From positions 1 to 64,000 of the forward strand of contig CAIQWJ010000093.1 in NCBI GenBank assembly GCA_903875575.1: DNA of 64,000 nt, written 5' to 3'. The position numbers were made by a program, and so were the translations under genes. Shown here piece by piece: positions 25,359-34,884 of the stretch (the first letter of the stretch is position 1; every line of letters starts with the position of its first letter). Under the pieces are notes generated by a model that was not told the DNA's origin, searched no databases, and saw only the letters and a list, made by a program, of their open reading frames with translations. This DNA is from an uncultured Acidobacteriia bacterium. GTDB taxonomy: Bacteria; Acidobacteriota; Terriglobia; Bryobacterales; Bryobacteraceae.

Positions 25359-26098
25359 CGTTTTCCGTGGCCCAGCCACGAAAGGTCTTCCGTCACCGGC
25401 GCTTCAGCAACTTCGAAATAGATCTCTTCGAGAGGACGAGTCAATGCGGCGGCGGTTGAGTTCCAGACGATCTTACCGCCGCGAATGATCACGAACTGGT
25501 CGGCAAGCCTGCTCGCCATGGGAAGGATGTGCGAGGTGAGGAAGACGGTGATGCCGCGCGAAGCTGCGGCACGCAGCAAGCCGGCCATGGCGCTCGAAGT
25601 GACGGGATCCACCGCCTCAAACGGCTCATCGAGAAACAGCGCTTCGGGATTCGGCAGCAGCGCCATAGCGAAGGCAGTCTTCTTCCGCATGCCGTGGGAA
25701 CAACTGCGCGCAGAGGTGCGCCTGCCTGCGGTCAGGCCGAGCACCGCCAGAAGACTTTCCGTTCGCTCTCTCGCCGTGTCTTTGTTCAGGCCATAGATAT
25801 CGCCGGTGAACTGGAGGTGCTCGTCAATCGTCAGATCGTCGAACAGCCCCAGGTTCTCCGGCAGGACGCCGATCTTACTCTTCGCGGCCACGGGGTCCGC
25901 CGCCACATTGACGCCGCAAACAATGGCCTCACCGGACGTGGGAGCCAGCAGTCCGGTCAGCATGCCGACCGTGGTGGACTTCCCCGCCCCGTTCGGGCCA
26001 AGCACGGCACAGATAGAGCCTGAAGCGACTTCGAGCGAAATGGAATCGACTGCGGTGAATGTTCCGAAGCGCCGGGTCAGCTGGCGGCAGGAGATCAT
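25355..26098 (-). CDS. ABC transporter ATP-binding protein
   Basis: 247 aa nucleotide-binding subunit: Walker A GPNGAGKST, a signature region CSHGMRKKTAFAMALL (the S-x-G-M-R-x-K type usual in ABC-2 export ATPases), Walker B ALFLDEPFEAVDP and the H-loop ILTSH-like FLTSHIL. It overlaps both neighbours by 4 nt (ATGA), an arrangement that couples the translation of exporter, ATPase and permease in a fixed order. Confidence 0.9.
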   Translation of the reverse strand: MISCRQLTRRFGTFTAVDSISLEVASGSICAVLGPNGAGKSTTVGMLTGLLAPTSGEAIVCGVNVAADPVAAKSKIGVLPENLGLFDDLTIDEHLQFTGDIYGLNKDTARERTESLLAVLGLTAGRRTSARSCSHGMRKKTAFAMALLPNPEALFLDEPFEAVDPVTSSAMAGLLRAAASRGITVFLTSHILPMASRLADQFVIIRGGKIVWNSTAAALTRPLEEIYFEVAEAPVTEDLSWLGHGKR

Positions 26099-28380
26099 AC
26101 AGTCGCCTGCCTCGCGCCCGCTGCGAGCTTACTCGAATCCCGCAGGCGCTGTACGGCGATTTCCGACAGTTCGCGTTTCAGATCCGGGAAGCGGTCAATG
26201 AGCTTCGTGAACTGTCCGCGTCCGAGCGAGATACAGGTGGTTACTGCAATGGTGCGGATGGTGGCAGTTCTGGGGAAGCCTGTGATGAGCGTGATCTCGC
26301 CGAAGAAGTCGCCATCGGTCAGAACGTTGACGCAGAGAGTGCGGCCGGAGTGTTCCTCCGTCCGCCAGACTTCCACTTCGCCGCGGGCGATGATGTAGAA
26401 CTTATCGCCCGGGTCGTTCTGGCAAACGATGTCGCGGCCGGCCTCAAAAGTCTCCGTGGCAAAGAACGGTGCCAGTTCCGCCAGAATTGGCTCATCCAGT
26501 TTTTCCAGAATCGGCATGGAACGAAGGCGCTGCGCATCCACATCCACATGGCGGCCGTCAGGCGAGAAGCGAAACCCAGCCTGTTTGCGCCAGAGATTCG
26601 CATAGGTCCCGTCCATAGCCATCAGTTCGAAGTGACTCCCCTGCTCCACGATCCTTCCCTGATCGAAGACAATGATTCGGTTCGCGTGGGCGGTGGTGGC
26701 CAGGCGGTGAGTCACGGATATCAGCGTGGTGGTCTGAGCCAGTTGCTTCAGGGTCTCATTGATGGCAATCTCCTCGGCCGGATCGAGCGCCGAAGAGATC
26801 TCATCCAGCAACAGTATGGCTGGCTGCCGCAAAATGGCGCGGGCGAGAGCCATTCGCTGCGTCATCTCGCCGGACAGCGCAAGGCCGTTGGCACCGACGT
26901 GAGTATCGAAGCCCGCGGGCTGTGCATGAACAAAGTCGAGAAGGCCTGCTGCGCGGGCGGCCTCCGTGATCGCTTCCTCAGTGGAGGACGGCAGGCCCAT
27001 GCGGATATTCTCGCGGATGGACGAATTGAAGACGAAACCGTCCTGAAGGACCACGCCCATTTGCGCCCGCAACGAGGCCTGAGTGACCTGACGAAGGTCA
27101 TGGCCATCGATGGTCACGCGCCCGCTGGAAGGGTCGTGAAAACGCATGAGCAGATTCAGCATCGCGCTCTTGCCCGCGCCACTGGGACCGACCAGAGCCG
27201 TATAACTGCCTCCTGGAATCCGCAAACTGATGTTGCTGAGACTGCTGTGCGCATAGTGCCGTTCGCCATCCGCCTGCGACTCGGTCTCCACCTCTCCCTT
27301 CGCCTGACTGAAGCAGACGTCGGAGAAGACGATTTCAGAGCGGAAAGCCGGCAGTACCCGGGCATCCGGAGCATCCACCACCGCCGCTGGTTCCCGCAGA
27401 CTCTCCTGAATCGCGCCATAGGCGTTCTGGGCGATCAACAGGACGGGAAGGTATTCCACCAGGTAAAGGAGCGACGTACCCAGCACTGCGGCCAGCATCT
27501 GCAGACTGACCATGTTGCCGATGGACATCTGGCGGGCGAACACGAGCCACAGACTGAGGGCAAGAACGAAGACCTGCTCAAGGAGGATTCCTGCACCTGT
27601 GAAGCGTTCCATGAATGCGCTCCACAGGCCTGCCGTCATCGTGCTACGGGCCAAAGCGTCATTGCGGGAGCGGAAGGCGGCTGCGCCAAGGTGTTCAATC
27701 GCAAAGGCGCGGATTACCGCCTGAGCGGCCAGGCTTTCCTGCACGACGCTCAACACGTGCGTTTCCCGTTCCCGGGATTCGTGATCGGCGTTCGATGTCT
27801 TCGGCGTCATGACGCGCGGGGCAAGCAGAGCCCAGGGCCAGAGCACCACCCCGATCATCCCGACATGCCACTCCAGACGGAGCATGGCCACCGTGGCAAG
27901 CAAGCCTGCGGTCAACGGCAGGACGCCCCATGAGATGGCCAGGGAAAAAGCATTCTCCACGGCTGACAGATCGCTGGAGAAGCTTTCCAGCATACTGCGC
28001 CTGTCTAACTCGGAATGGAACTGCGTCGAAAGGCTTTGCAGCCTGCGGAACATGCCCTGACGCAACCCGGCCAGCGAACGACTGCGCAGGCGGGCGAATG
28101 TAAAATCGCGAAAGAAACCGGCACCAAGCGACGCGGCGAGAGCACAGCCGACGACGAGAAAAAATGCTTCCAGGGCAGCGCGGTTCCGGCTCTTCGCCAC
28201 GGTTTCAATGAAATAGCCGACGCTCAACGGAAGAAAGCAACTGAAGCCGGCCTCGATAGCCACCAGCAGCCAGACGATCGCTACCAGGAATCGGGTACGC
28301 CCCGGCAACAGGCGGACACTCGCCGGATCGCCCGATCGTTGCGCAGACGTCGTCGCCCCCGGGCGCGTGCTTGCTGCCAT
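26095..28380 (-). CDS. ABC exporter half-transporter fused to a cyclic-nucleotide-binding-like domain
   Basis: 761 aa from ATG 28380 (28398 possible). N-terminal transmembrane domain with six helices (about 30-310), then a nucleotide-binding domain (about 355-595) with Walker A GPSGAGKSA, Q-loop VVLQDGFVF, signature LSGEMTQRMALARA, Walker B ILLLDEISSALD and H-loop ISVTHRL. The signature is LSGEM rather than LSGGQ. The last ~130 residues form a cyclic-nucleotide-binding/CRP-like domain (VCQNDPGDKFYIIARGEVEV, GDFFGEITLITGFPRTATIR, with the phosphate-binding G-E-x(2)-L/I-x(3)-x-R-x-A pattern). It is probably an exporter gated by, or sensing, a small ligand. First gene of the ABC operon. Confidence 0.88.
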   Translation of the reverse strand: MAASTRPGATTSAQRSGDPASVRLLPGRTRFLVAIVWLLVAIEAGFSCFLPLSVGYFIETVAKSRNRAALEAFFLVVGCALAASLGAGFFRDFTFARLRSRSLAGLRQGMFRRLQSLSTQFHSELDRRSMLESFSSDLSAVENAFSLAISWGVLPLTAGLLATVAMLRLEWHVGMIGVVLWPWALLAPRVMTPKTSNADHESRERETHVLSVVQESLAAQAVIRAFAIEHLGAAAFRSRNDALARSTMTAGLWSAFMERFTGAGILLEQVFVLALSLWLVFARQMSIGNMVSLQMLAAVLGTSLLYLVEYLPVLLIAQNAYGAIQESLREPAAVVDAPDARVLPAFRSEIVFSDVCFSQAKGEVETESQADGERHYAHSSLSNISLRIPGGSYTALVGPSGAGKSAMLNLLMRFHDPSSGRVTIDGHDLRQVTQASLRAQMGVVLQDGFVFNSSIRENIRMGLPSSTEEAITEAARAAGLLDFVHAQPAGFDTHVGANGLALSGEMTQRMALARAILRQPAILLLDEISSALDPAEEIAINETLKQLAQTTTLISVTHRLATTAHANRIIVFDQGRIVEQGSHFELMAMDGTYANLWRKQAGFRFSPDGRHVDVDAQRLRSMPILEKLDEPILAELAPFFATETFEAGRDIVCQNDPGDKFYIIARGEVEVWRTEEHSGRTLCVNVLTDGDFFGEITLITGFPRTATIRTIAVTTCISLGRGQFTKLIDRFPDLKRELSEIAVQRLRDSSKLAAGARQATV

Positions 28381-28465
28381 AGGCAAACAGTATCTCACGG
28401 TTTGGGGCGACGACTTTCAGGCTGACCGCACGGTCAGGTTGTCGAAGCGCCGAAAGGCTGGTGTT

Positions 28466-30106
28466 ATGATTCCGTTCACGCTTATGTGGCAACATCAGTA
28501 CACCCCGGCCGGGGGAAGCCTGGCCCTCTCAGCGCTGGCGGCGGCACTCCCGGTAGCAGCGCTCCTCATCGTCCTTGCCGGTTTTCGTAAGGCCTCCTGG
28601 ATTGCCTCGCTGGCAGGTCTCGCGACGGCGGCGGTGGTCGCGGTCGCGATCTACGGCATGCCGGTGTCGCTGGCCGCCAGCGCCGTGACGTATGGAGCCG
28701 CGCAGGGCCTGTTTCCAATCGGCTGGGTGGTATTCGCGGCAATCCTGCTCTACAACATCACGGTCGCAACGGGTAAATTCGAGGTCGTACGAAACTCCGT
28801 TGCCAATCTGACGTCAGACCGGCGCCTGCAGGCGCTGCTGATCGCGTTTGCCTTCGGAGCCTTTATTGAAGGCGCCGCCGGCTTCGGAACGCCGGTCGCG
28901 GTAGCCGCAGCCATGCTGACTGGACTTGGTTTCCGGCCGTTTCGTGCCGCCACAATCTGCCTGCTGGCGAATACAGCTCCGGTGGCTTTCGGGTCGATCG
29001 GTACGCCGCTGATCATGCTTGCCACGGTTACCGGCTTGCCGCTTCTGCAACTGAGCGCGGGCGTAGGAAGAATCTGCGCGCCTGTCTCGCTGTTCATTCC
29101 CGCGTACCTGATTCTGGTGATGGGCGGGTGGAGAGCGCTGCGGGGAGTCCTGCCGGCCGCACTGCTTTGCGGTCTTTCGTTTGGCGGCGTGCAGTTTCTG
29201 GTTTCGAACTACATCGGGGCGGAATTGACCGATATCCTGGCGTCGCTCAGCGCCGTGGGCTCGCTGGTGATTCTGCTGCGTTTCTGGAAGCCGGGGGACG
29301 ATTTCCGACTGGAAGACGATGGGCCAGTACCGGCCCGGGTCGAGATCCCGACAGGCAGCATGATATCGGCCTGGACGCCCTTCGCGTTGCTGGTGGCCTG
29401 CGTCCTGATCTGGGGTTATAAACCCGTACAAACAGAACTGGGTCACCTGGCAATCAAGTTCCCGTGGCCCGGTCTGCACCGCCTGATCACGCGAATGCCT
29501 CCGGTGGCAGTGAAGGCGACACCCTACGACGCCATTTACACCTTCAACTGGCTTTCCGCATCCGGCACGGCCTGTCTGGTGGCTGCTCTGCTCTCGGCGC
29601 TGGTGGCTCGCATGAAACCGGCGGCGTTTTTCAGTGTTCTGGGCCGCACGATCCGGCAACTGGTGATTGCGGAAACGACGATCGCTACGGTCCTGGGTCT
29701 GGCATTTCTGATGAACTACTCCGGGGCGACCGGAACGCTTGGCCTGACGTTTGCAACCACGGGAAAGCTATTCCCGTTTTTTGGTGCGCTGCTGGGCTGG
29801 ATGGGAGTTTTCCTGACGGGCAGCGATACGTCCGCCAACGCTTTATTCGGAAGTCTCCAGGTGGTGACGGCACAGAAGCTTCACATGAGCCCTGTATTGA
29901 TGGCCGCCGCCAACTCCAGCGGCGGTGTGATGGGTAAGATGATCAGTCTGCAGAACATCGCCGTGGCAGCGGTAGCTACCTCTCTCGCAACCGAGGACGA
30001 GAGCAGGCTGTTCCGGTTCACACTGCGCCATAGCGTGTTTCTTGCCTGTGTGATTGGCGCCATCGCAATGGTGTATGCGTATGCAACGCCAGGCTTCACG
30101 CAATAG
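28466..30106 (+). CDS. lctP: L-lactate permease family transporter
   Basis: 546 aa from ATG 28466 (AAAGG ~9 nt upstream). The opening MWQHQYTPAGGSLALSALAA is the usual LctP/LldP start, followed by about 12-14 hydrophobic helices and the family segments FGAFIEGAAGFGTPVAVAAA and GSDTSANALFGSLQVVTAQ. It imports L-lactate (or D-lactate or glycolate) with protons across the inner membrane. It is divergent from the ABC operon. No lactate dehydrogenase gene is adjacent. The frame is open further upstream, but there it overlaps the divergent gene. Confidence 0.92.
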   Translation: MIPFTLMWQHQYTPAGGSLALSALAAALPVAALLIVLAGFRKASWIASLAGLATAAVVAVAIYGMPVSLAASAVTYGAAQGLFPIGWVVFAAILLYNITVATGKFEVVRNSVANLTSDRRLQALLIAFAFGAFIEGAAGFGTPVAVAAAMLTGLGFRPFRAATICLLANTAPVAFGSIGTPLIMLATVTGLPLLQLSAGVGRICAPVSLFIPAYLILVMGGWRALRGVLPAALLCGLSFGGVQFLVSNYIGAELTDILASLSAVGSLVILLRFWKPGDDFRLEDDGPVPARVEIPTGSMISAWTPFALLVACVLIWGYKPVQTELGHLAIKFPWPGLHRLITRMPPVAVKATPYDAIYTFNWLSASGTACLVAALLSALVARMKPAAFFSVLGRTIRQLVIAETTIATVLGLAFLMNYSGATGTLGLTFATTGKLFPFFGALLGWMGVFLTGSDTSANALFGSLQVVTAQKLHMSPVLMAAANSSGGVMGKMISLQNIAVAAVATSLATEDESRLFRFTLRHSVFLACVIGAIAMVYAYATPGFTQ

Positions 30107-30114
30107 GTGCGCGG

Positions 30115-30639
30115 TCAGGAAATCCGGTACTCAAGTCTGCGGCGGGATTTTTCGCGGGCACGCTCGGTCAGCTCTTTCACGCTTTCCAGCATAGGCCGGA
30201 GATTCACGGCGCAGGGCGCAACCTCATTCAGCAGCAGACGCAGTTCGATGCTCCACATGGCGAAGATAAATTCCAGCTTCTCTTCCACCAGCGCCAGCGA
30301 CGAGCTTTCCGGGTCGGTTCGCGCCCGCAGCGCGCTCTCCGTCGCCAGGCGATGAAGCCGGTGGAAATCGCGTGAAAGAACCCTCAGATACTCCCGAAGA
30401 ATCTGGCGTTGCAGCTTCTTGTAACGGGTGGCCTCTTCGGGCCCCCGATGCTGTGTGAGAAAGCCGACGTCGAGCCGTTCGGCAAGTCTCAGCATCGGCG
30501 TGTAAGATTCCGGAGAGAATGTTTCGAGCCAGGCCTCCACCGCGGCGAGGTTCTCCTCCTGCCGCCGCCAGGGCTTCCGCCACAACACAATCGCCCCGAG
30601 GGCCGCCACGAACAGGGCGGCCAGAATTTCTCCGATCAT
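30115..30639 (-). CDS. Membrane-anchored helical protein, unknown
   Basis: 174 aa. One N-terminal membrane helix (EILAALFVAALGAIVLW) is followed by a basic stop-transfer (RKPWRR) and a long, charged alpha-helical cytoplasmic part (about 30-174) that may form coiled coils. It is not a family I recognise. It ends 8 bp from the lactate permease stop on the opposite strand. Confidence 0.6.
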   Translation of the reverse strand: MIGEILAALFVAALGAIVLWRKPWRRQEENLAAVEAWLETFSPESYTPMLRLAERLDVGFLTQHRGPEEATRYKKLQRQILREYLRVLSRDFHRLHRLATESALRARTDPESSSLALVEEKLEFIFAMWSIELRLLLNEVAPCAVNLRPMLESVKELTERAREKSRRRLEYRIS

Positions 30640-30766
30640 TCGTTTATACTTTGCTTCCGTTGGTCAGGAGCCGAAACCGGTCCGACCGGATATTGATTCA
30701 TGATAGTTCATTCCCGCGGACATCGCATGGACCAATTTGGCAGCATTTGTAAATTAATACCAATTA

Positions 30767-31522
30767 TTACTTCTTTACCCTTCCGCCGACATCGACCAGT
30801 AATGAATTCATTTCCTTCAACCTTCTGTGCAGGGCCGCCCGATTGTCATTGGCGTCCGGATGAATGGACAGCGATTGGCGCTCGCCATCGGGATTCAGCA
30901 TGGCAGTACCTGCGATCAGCAGCGCTGAACAGATCAGCATTTCGACGGAATTCACGATTGCTTCATGACTTGCGCTGGACATCCGCATGGAGAGGGCATC
31001 CGAAGCGAGAGCCAGGCCCCAGCAGGCCGAATACCCAACGCAGTAGAGCCTCCGGTTGCGCGGGAGTTCCAGACGGAAACGATAGACGAAGAACAAGATT
31101 GCAAACAGAAAGGCCAGCACGCCTACTCTGACGGACAGATGCACGATGGCGAACGACCGAAGGAAGGGGAATCTGCCCACATTCGTCAGGAAACCGTACA
31201 GCGCGAATCCAGCAGCCACCGCCATGGCGGCAACCGTGCTGCAGTTGATGATTCGCCGCCCGGCCGCCGCAATTCCGGGATAGTCTTCCAGAATCAGCCA
31301 GCACAACTCCAGCACCACCAGATAACTGAGCACCCAGAGAGTCGGCGTAATACAAAAATACGCGAGAGCATAATTCCGGGTAGTGAAGGGAATCCATGAC
31401 AGGCCCGCTGTGCCCAGGATCTGCAGAACCAGGTAGCTACACAGAAATCTGTAGCGGCCCGCCAACCCGATGAGGACCAGCCGCAGCAGCAGCGCCAGGT
31501 AACAGGCCGCCTGAAAGGTCAT
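30767..31522 (-). CDS. Multi-pass membrane protein, unknown
   Basis: 251 aa from ATG 31522 (MTFQAACYLALLLRLVLIGL); the frame extends upstream into galT, which makes the longer form unlikely. About seven hydrophobic segments are spread to residue ~215, then a short charged tail. Its family is common in acidobacteria but uncharacterised (from memory). It lies 49 bp after galT, so it may be the last gene of that operon. The AT-rich stretch 30740-30770 follows its stop codon. Confidence 0.6.
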   Translation of the reverse strand: MTFQAACYLALLLRLVLIGLAGRYRFLCSYLVLQILGTAGLSWIPFTTRNYALAYFCITPTLWVLSYLVVLELCWLILEDYPGIAAAGRRIINCSTVAAMAVAAGFALYGFLTNVGRFPFLRSFAIVHLSVRVGVLAFLFAILFFVYRFRLELPRNRRLYCVGYSACWGLALASDALSMRMSSASHEAIVNSVEMLICSALLIAGTAMLNPDGERQSLSIHPDANDNRAALHRRLKEMNSLLVDVGGRVKK

Positions 31523-31571
31523 GATGTAGTGCAGTGTCAGCAAACCCTCTTCATCAGCCTTTCCTGGGGAA

Positions 31572-32525
31572 TCAGATTGCGTGCGGCGGGGCGCTCCGTA
31601 ACTCCGCGGCCTTTTCCTCCGCAACAGTATCGTTGAGGAACAATCCGGTTCCCGATTCTACACCGGCAATATATTTGATCTTGTCCCGGCTGCGCTGGAT
31701 GGGGCGGAACTCAACGTAGAAGTGAAAATACGGATGCTGGCCGCGCGAGGGACGCTGCCGCACCATCATCATCAGAGGCATGGGAAAGCCCCAGAGGTTG
31801 TCATATTTCATACGGACGGTTTTGATCACGCCGCCCAGTTCTTCGCGCTCCGTCGGGGTGAGGTCAGAAAGAGAAGAAGCGTGGCGTCGCGGATAGATAT
31901 GGATCTCGCCCGGATATTTGGCATGGAACGGTACGAAGACAACGAAGAGTTCCGACTCCAGGACAATGCGGGTCCCGGCATGGAGTTCTTCCGCCAGCAG
32001 CCGGCAGTAGAGGCATTCCGAGTCCCGTTCCAGGTGCAGTCTGGCCGACTCCAGTTCTCGCTCCAGCAGGGGCGGCAGGAGCGGGAGCGAATAGATCTGC
32101 CCATGCGGATGCGGCATAGTGACGCCAATCGCTTCGCCCGCGTTTTCGAAGACGAAGACGTACGCGATATCGGGATTCGCGAAGAGCTCTTCCGTACGGG
32201 TGCGCCATAGCTCCACGACCTTCGCCCAGTGGGCAGCGGGCATTGCGGCCGGGGACAGCTTGTGATCGGAATGATACAGAACGACGTCGCAGGCACCTCT
32301 GCCGCCAGTCGTACCGAAGATCGCCGGCTGATCTTCAAATGGCGCATTTTCAGGACTGAAGGCAGCGAAATCATTCGGGTAGAGGAGGGTCTCGTATTGG
32401 TCCGGCACTTTGCCGGAGCCGGGACAGAACGGACACCAATCCTTTGGCATCTGCGGACGATTCTGACGGACAGCCGCCACCGAAACCCATTCCCGCAACA
32501 GCGGGTGCCAGCGTAGTTCGCTCAC
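31572..32525 (-). CDS. galT: Galactose-1-phosphate uridylyltransferase
   Basis: 317 aa. It transfers UMP from UDP-glucose to galactose-1-phosphate in the Leloir pathway. It has the Zn-site cysteines CPFCPGS near residue 31, the FENAGEAIGVTMPHPHGQIY active-site block with the H-P-H nucleophile motif, a second CxxC-like pair (ECLYCRLL) and the C-terminal H-x-H-F-Y segment (HPYFHFYVEF). It overlaps the start region of the deacetylase upstream by 4 nt (ATGA). No galK or galE is present; the PfkB-type sugar kinase in the same operon may supply a related step, which is inference. Confidence 0.92.
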   Translation of the reverse strand: MSELRWHPLLREWVSVAAVRQNRPQMPKDWCPFCPGSGKVPDQYETLLYPNDFAAFSPENAPFEDQPAIFGTTGGRGACDVVLYHSDHKLSPAAMPAAHWAKVVELWRTRTEELFANPDIAYVFVFENAGEAIGVTMPHPHGQIYSLPLLPPLLERELESARLHLERDSECLYCRLLAEELHAGTRIVLESELFVVFVPFHAKYPGEIHIYPRRHASSLSDLTPTEREELGGVIKTVRMKYDNLWGFPMPLMMMVRQRPSRGQHPYFHFYVEFRPIQRSRDKIKYIAGVESGTGLFLNDTVAEEKAAELRSAPPHAI

Positions 32526-33229
32526 AGGCTGCGGACGGGGAAAGCGACGACGTCGTCAATCCTCATCGTCTCCTTCACGACATAGGGCTCGCCGTATTTC
32601 ACGCCGATCAGATTGCCGTAGAAGCGGGCGATGGCGGCCAGGCGCTCACGAATTTCCGTTTCATCGGGAAACAGAGTCTCGCCTTCGATCATGGAGCCGT
32701 ATTGCGAACGGTAAGCGAACAACGATTCCATGCGCTTCTCAAAGTAGCGGGTAATGTCCACCACAAAGGACGGGGTGACATTCGCATAAATCGAAGAGTA
32801 GATGATTTTGTGCGGGCGATGCGGTTCAGTGTACTGATCGATCTTCTTCAGCCCTGCGAGGAAGCACGATTCGTAGCCGATTTCCGACGCACGATAGTGA
32901 TCGGGGTGACGCCCTGTCCAATACGGGAGGATCACGGTCTTCGGACGCAAGACCCGGATCTTATAAGCCAGGGTCATGCGTCCGGCCATGGAGTTTTCAA
33001 GGCGCGCGTCCGGAAAATGCAGATTCTCGCGGTGCGAGACGCCGAGAATCTTCGCCGCCGCTTCCGACTCTTCCACACGGATCTCCGGCGAGCCGCGGGT
33101 TCCCATGTCGCCGGCCGTCATATCGATAATGCCGGTGGAATAACCGGCTTCCGCCATGCGCAGCAGCGTGCCGCCGCAGGTCTGTTCCACATCGTCCGGA
33201 TGCGCCGCGATGGCAAGTACGTCAACCAT
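32522..33229 (-). CDS. bshB1: LmbE-family N-acetylglucosaminyl-malate deacetylase, BshB1-like
   Basis: 235 aa Zn-dependent deacetylase. The AHPDDVEQTCGGTL metal-binding start and the later GRHPDHYRASEI are family hallmarks, and the length and the PSFVVDITRYFEKRMESLFAYRSQ tail match BshB1 rather than MshB. BshB1 removes acetate from GlcNAc-malate in bacillithiol synthesis. Other bsh genes are not in the window, so the pathway assignment is tentative. It overlaps galT by ATGA and follows the rhomboid gene by 21 nt. Confidence 0.85.
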   Translation of the reverse strand: MVDVLAIAAHPDDVEQTCGGTLLRMAEAGYSTGIIDMTAGDMGTRGSPEIRVEESEAAAKILGVSHRENLHFPDARLENSMAGRMTLAYKIRVLRPKTVILPYWTGRHPDHYRASEIGYESCFLAGLKKIDQYTEPHRPHKIIYSSIYANVTPSFVVDITRYFEKRMESLFAYRSQYGSMIEGETLFPDETEIRERLAAIARFYGNLIGVKYGEPYVVKETMRIDDVVAFPVRSL

Positions 33230-33250
33230 TTCTTTCCTCTTTCATTTTGG

Positions 33251-33919
33251 TTACCAACGCGCGTCGGAAGGCCGCAGATAGCGACGACGCGATCCCATGA
33301 CCGTCACGAGCAACATACCAGCAAGGAAACCGCCAATATGGGCGAACCAGGCGGTGCCGCCATCGGAGACCTGCGTCTGTACGAGCGAACCATAGCCGTT
33401 GAACAACTGCGTCACAAACCAGAAAATCACGAAAAACCAGGCGGGAATCTCGGTGGTGGTCACGAAGACAAGAACAAACACCAGAGTATGAATCCAGGCG
33501 CGGGGGAACTTTAACAGGTAAGCGCCCATGACCCCGGCAATGGCACCGCTCGCTCCCACAGTTGGGGTGTGGGAATAGAAGTTGAACGCCAGATGCACGA
33601 AGCCCGCGGCAACGCCGCACAAGAGATAGAAGCCGAGGAATTTCAGATGGCCCATGGCGTCCTCCAGGCTCTTCCCGAAAGCCCAGAGGAAGAGCATGTT
33701 GCCGATAATGTGCATCCAACCGGCATGCATGAACATCGACGTGACCAGAGTGGACAGCCGGAAATGAGCGGGCACCATGGCGTAGCGCGCCATGAAGTCA
33801 TTGCGGGAAAAATCATCCAGCGTGATTTCATGGAAAAACACCATGGCGCACACGATGATCAGCAGAATCGTTACGATGGGCGGAGTGGTAACGGGGCGAT
33901 CGTCCCGAAGGGGAAACAT
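33251..33919 (-). CDS. Rhomboid-family intramembrane serine protease
   Basis: 222 aa with six membrane helices. The catalytic serine lies in GASGAIAGVMGAYLL and the histidine in AHIGGFLAGML; the first loop carries the W-x-H-I-I-G-N-M motif (MHAGWMHIIGNMLFLWAFG). All catalytic positions are present, so it should be active and cleave membrane proteins within the bilayer. Its ATG shares one base with the TAA stop of pfkB upstream. Confidence 0.92.
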   Translation of the reverse strand: MFPLRDDRPVTTPPIVTILLIIVCAMVFFHEITLDDFSRNDFMARYAMVPAHFRLSTLVTSMFMHAGWMHIIGNMLFLWAFGKSLEDAMGHLKFLGFYLLCGVAAGFVHLAFNFYSHTPTVGASGAIAGVMGAYLLKFPRAWIHTLVFVLVFVTTTEIPAWFFVIFWFVTQLFNGYGSLVQTQVSDGGTAWFAHIGGFLAGMLLVTVMGSRRRYLRPSDARW

Positions 33920-34884
33920 TAAGCGCCCTGCGCCCGTCCGGCGATTTCAGGACGGCTGCGGCGATGACCGTGTGCTATCAGTTGCCGGACCTCATCGAGC
34001 GTCGCGATGTGTCCCCGCGCACCATTGGCGGTGCAGTTCAGCGCGGCCATGGCATTGGAAAACTCAAGAGCTTGGGCGAGAGGCATCTTCTGTAGCACAG
34101 AATAACAGAACGCTCCATGAAACACGTCGCCCGCACCGGTGGTGTCGAGGCAATTCATCGTGAAGCCGGGCGAGTAAAAATAGCGGCCCTGCGCACGGGC
34201 CAGTGCGCCATCCGCACCTAACGTCATGGCTGCAACCGGCATCCCGTGCTTTTCCTGGATGTGGGCCAACGCCTCGAAAGGATCGTCGATGCCGGTCCAG
34301 CGTCCTGGGAAGTCGGAACTGGCAATGAGGTAGTCCACCAGAGGGAGCACGCGGTCGAAGCCGGCGTAGATGGTGTCCACGTCCACGGTGACCGGAATGC
34401 CGTGCTCACGGGCGATGCGCGCGGCGTGTTCAACGGCCGCAGTGTCATGACCATCTATGTGCAACAGGCGGGCGCTGGTGATTTGCCCGGAGGTGATCTC
34501 TTCGGGGGCGATGCGCAGACAATCCGGCCTGCGCCACAGCACGGTGCGTTCCCCGGTGGACTGGTCCACGATGATGTAGGCCGACTGGTTGGGGCAGTTT
34601 TCACGAAGCTGCACGTCATCGAGATTGATGCCGGAGCCACGCAGGCTTTCCAACTGAATGCGGCCCCGCTCGTCGCTGCCTATAGTGCCGATGTACTTTG
34701 TGCGCAACCCGAGCTTCGCGCAAGCCACCATGGCGGAGGCAACCTGGCCGCCGGGAGAAAGCGTTTCGCTGAGAAAGGGAACCTTGCCTCCGTATGCCGG
34801 AAACTTCGGCACCACGAGCACTGTGTCGGTGGCGTTCAGTCCGACACCAACAACGTCAAATTCCTTCGCGTTCGGATCAGGCAT
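33919..34884 (-). CDS. PfkB-family carbohydrate/nucleoside kinase
   Basis: 321 aa ribokinase-fold kinase. GGQVASAMVACAKLG corresponds to PfkB signature 1, and DTTGAGDVFHGAFCY is signature 2 with the anion hole and catalytic Asp of GAGD. The substrate (sugar or nucleoside) cannot be told from the sequence. It overlaps dcd by 8 nt and rhomboid by 1 nt within a tightly packed operon. Confidence 0.9.
   Translation of the reverse strand: MPDPNAKEFDVVGVGLNATDTVLVVPKFPAYGGKVPFLSETLSPGGQVASAMVACAKLGLRTKYIGTIGSDERGRIQLESLRGSGINLDDVQLRENCPNQSAYIIVDQSTGERTVLWRRPDCLRIAPEEITSGQITSARLLHIDGHDTAAVEHAARIAREHGIPVTVDVDTIYAGFDRVLPLVDYLIASSDFPGRWTGIDDPFEALAHIQEKHGMPVAAMTLGADGALARAQGRYFYSPGFTMNCLDTTGAGDVFHGAFCYSVLQKMPLAQALEFSNAMAALNCTANGARGHIATLDEVRQLIAHGHRRSRPEIAGRAQGA

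Noticed and set aside
26059-27933. 624-codon plus-strand frame
   Set aside because: Antisense to the ABC exporter; no recognisable domain.
33222-33719. 165-codon minus-strand frame next to rhomboid
   Set aside because: Overlaps the rhomboid gene in another frame and lacks any recognisable product.
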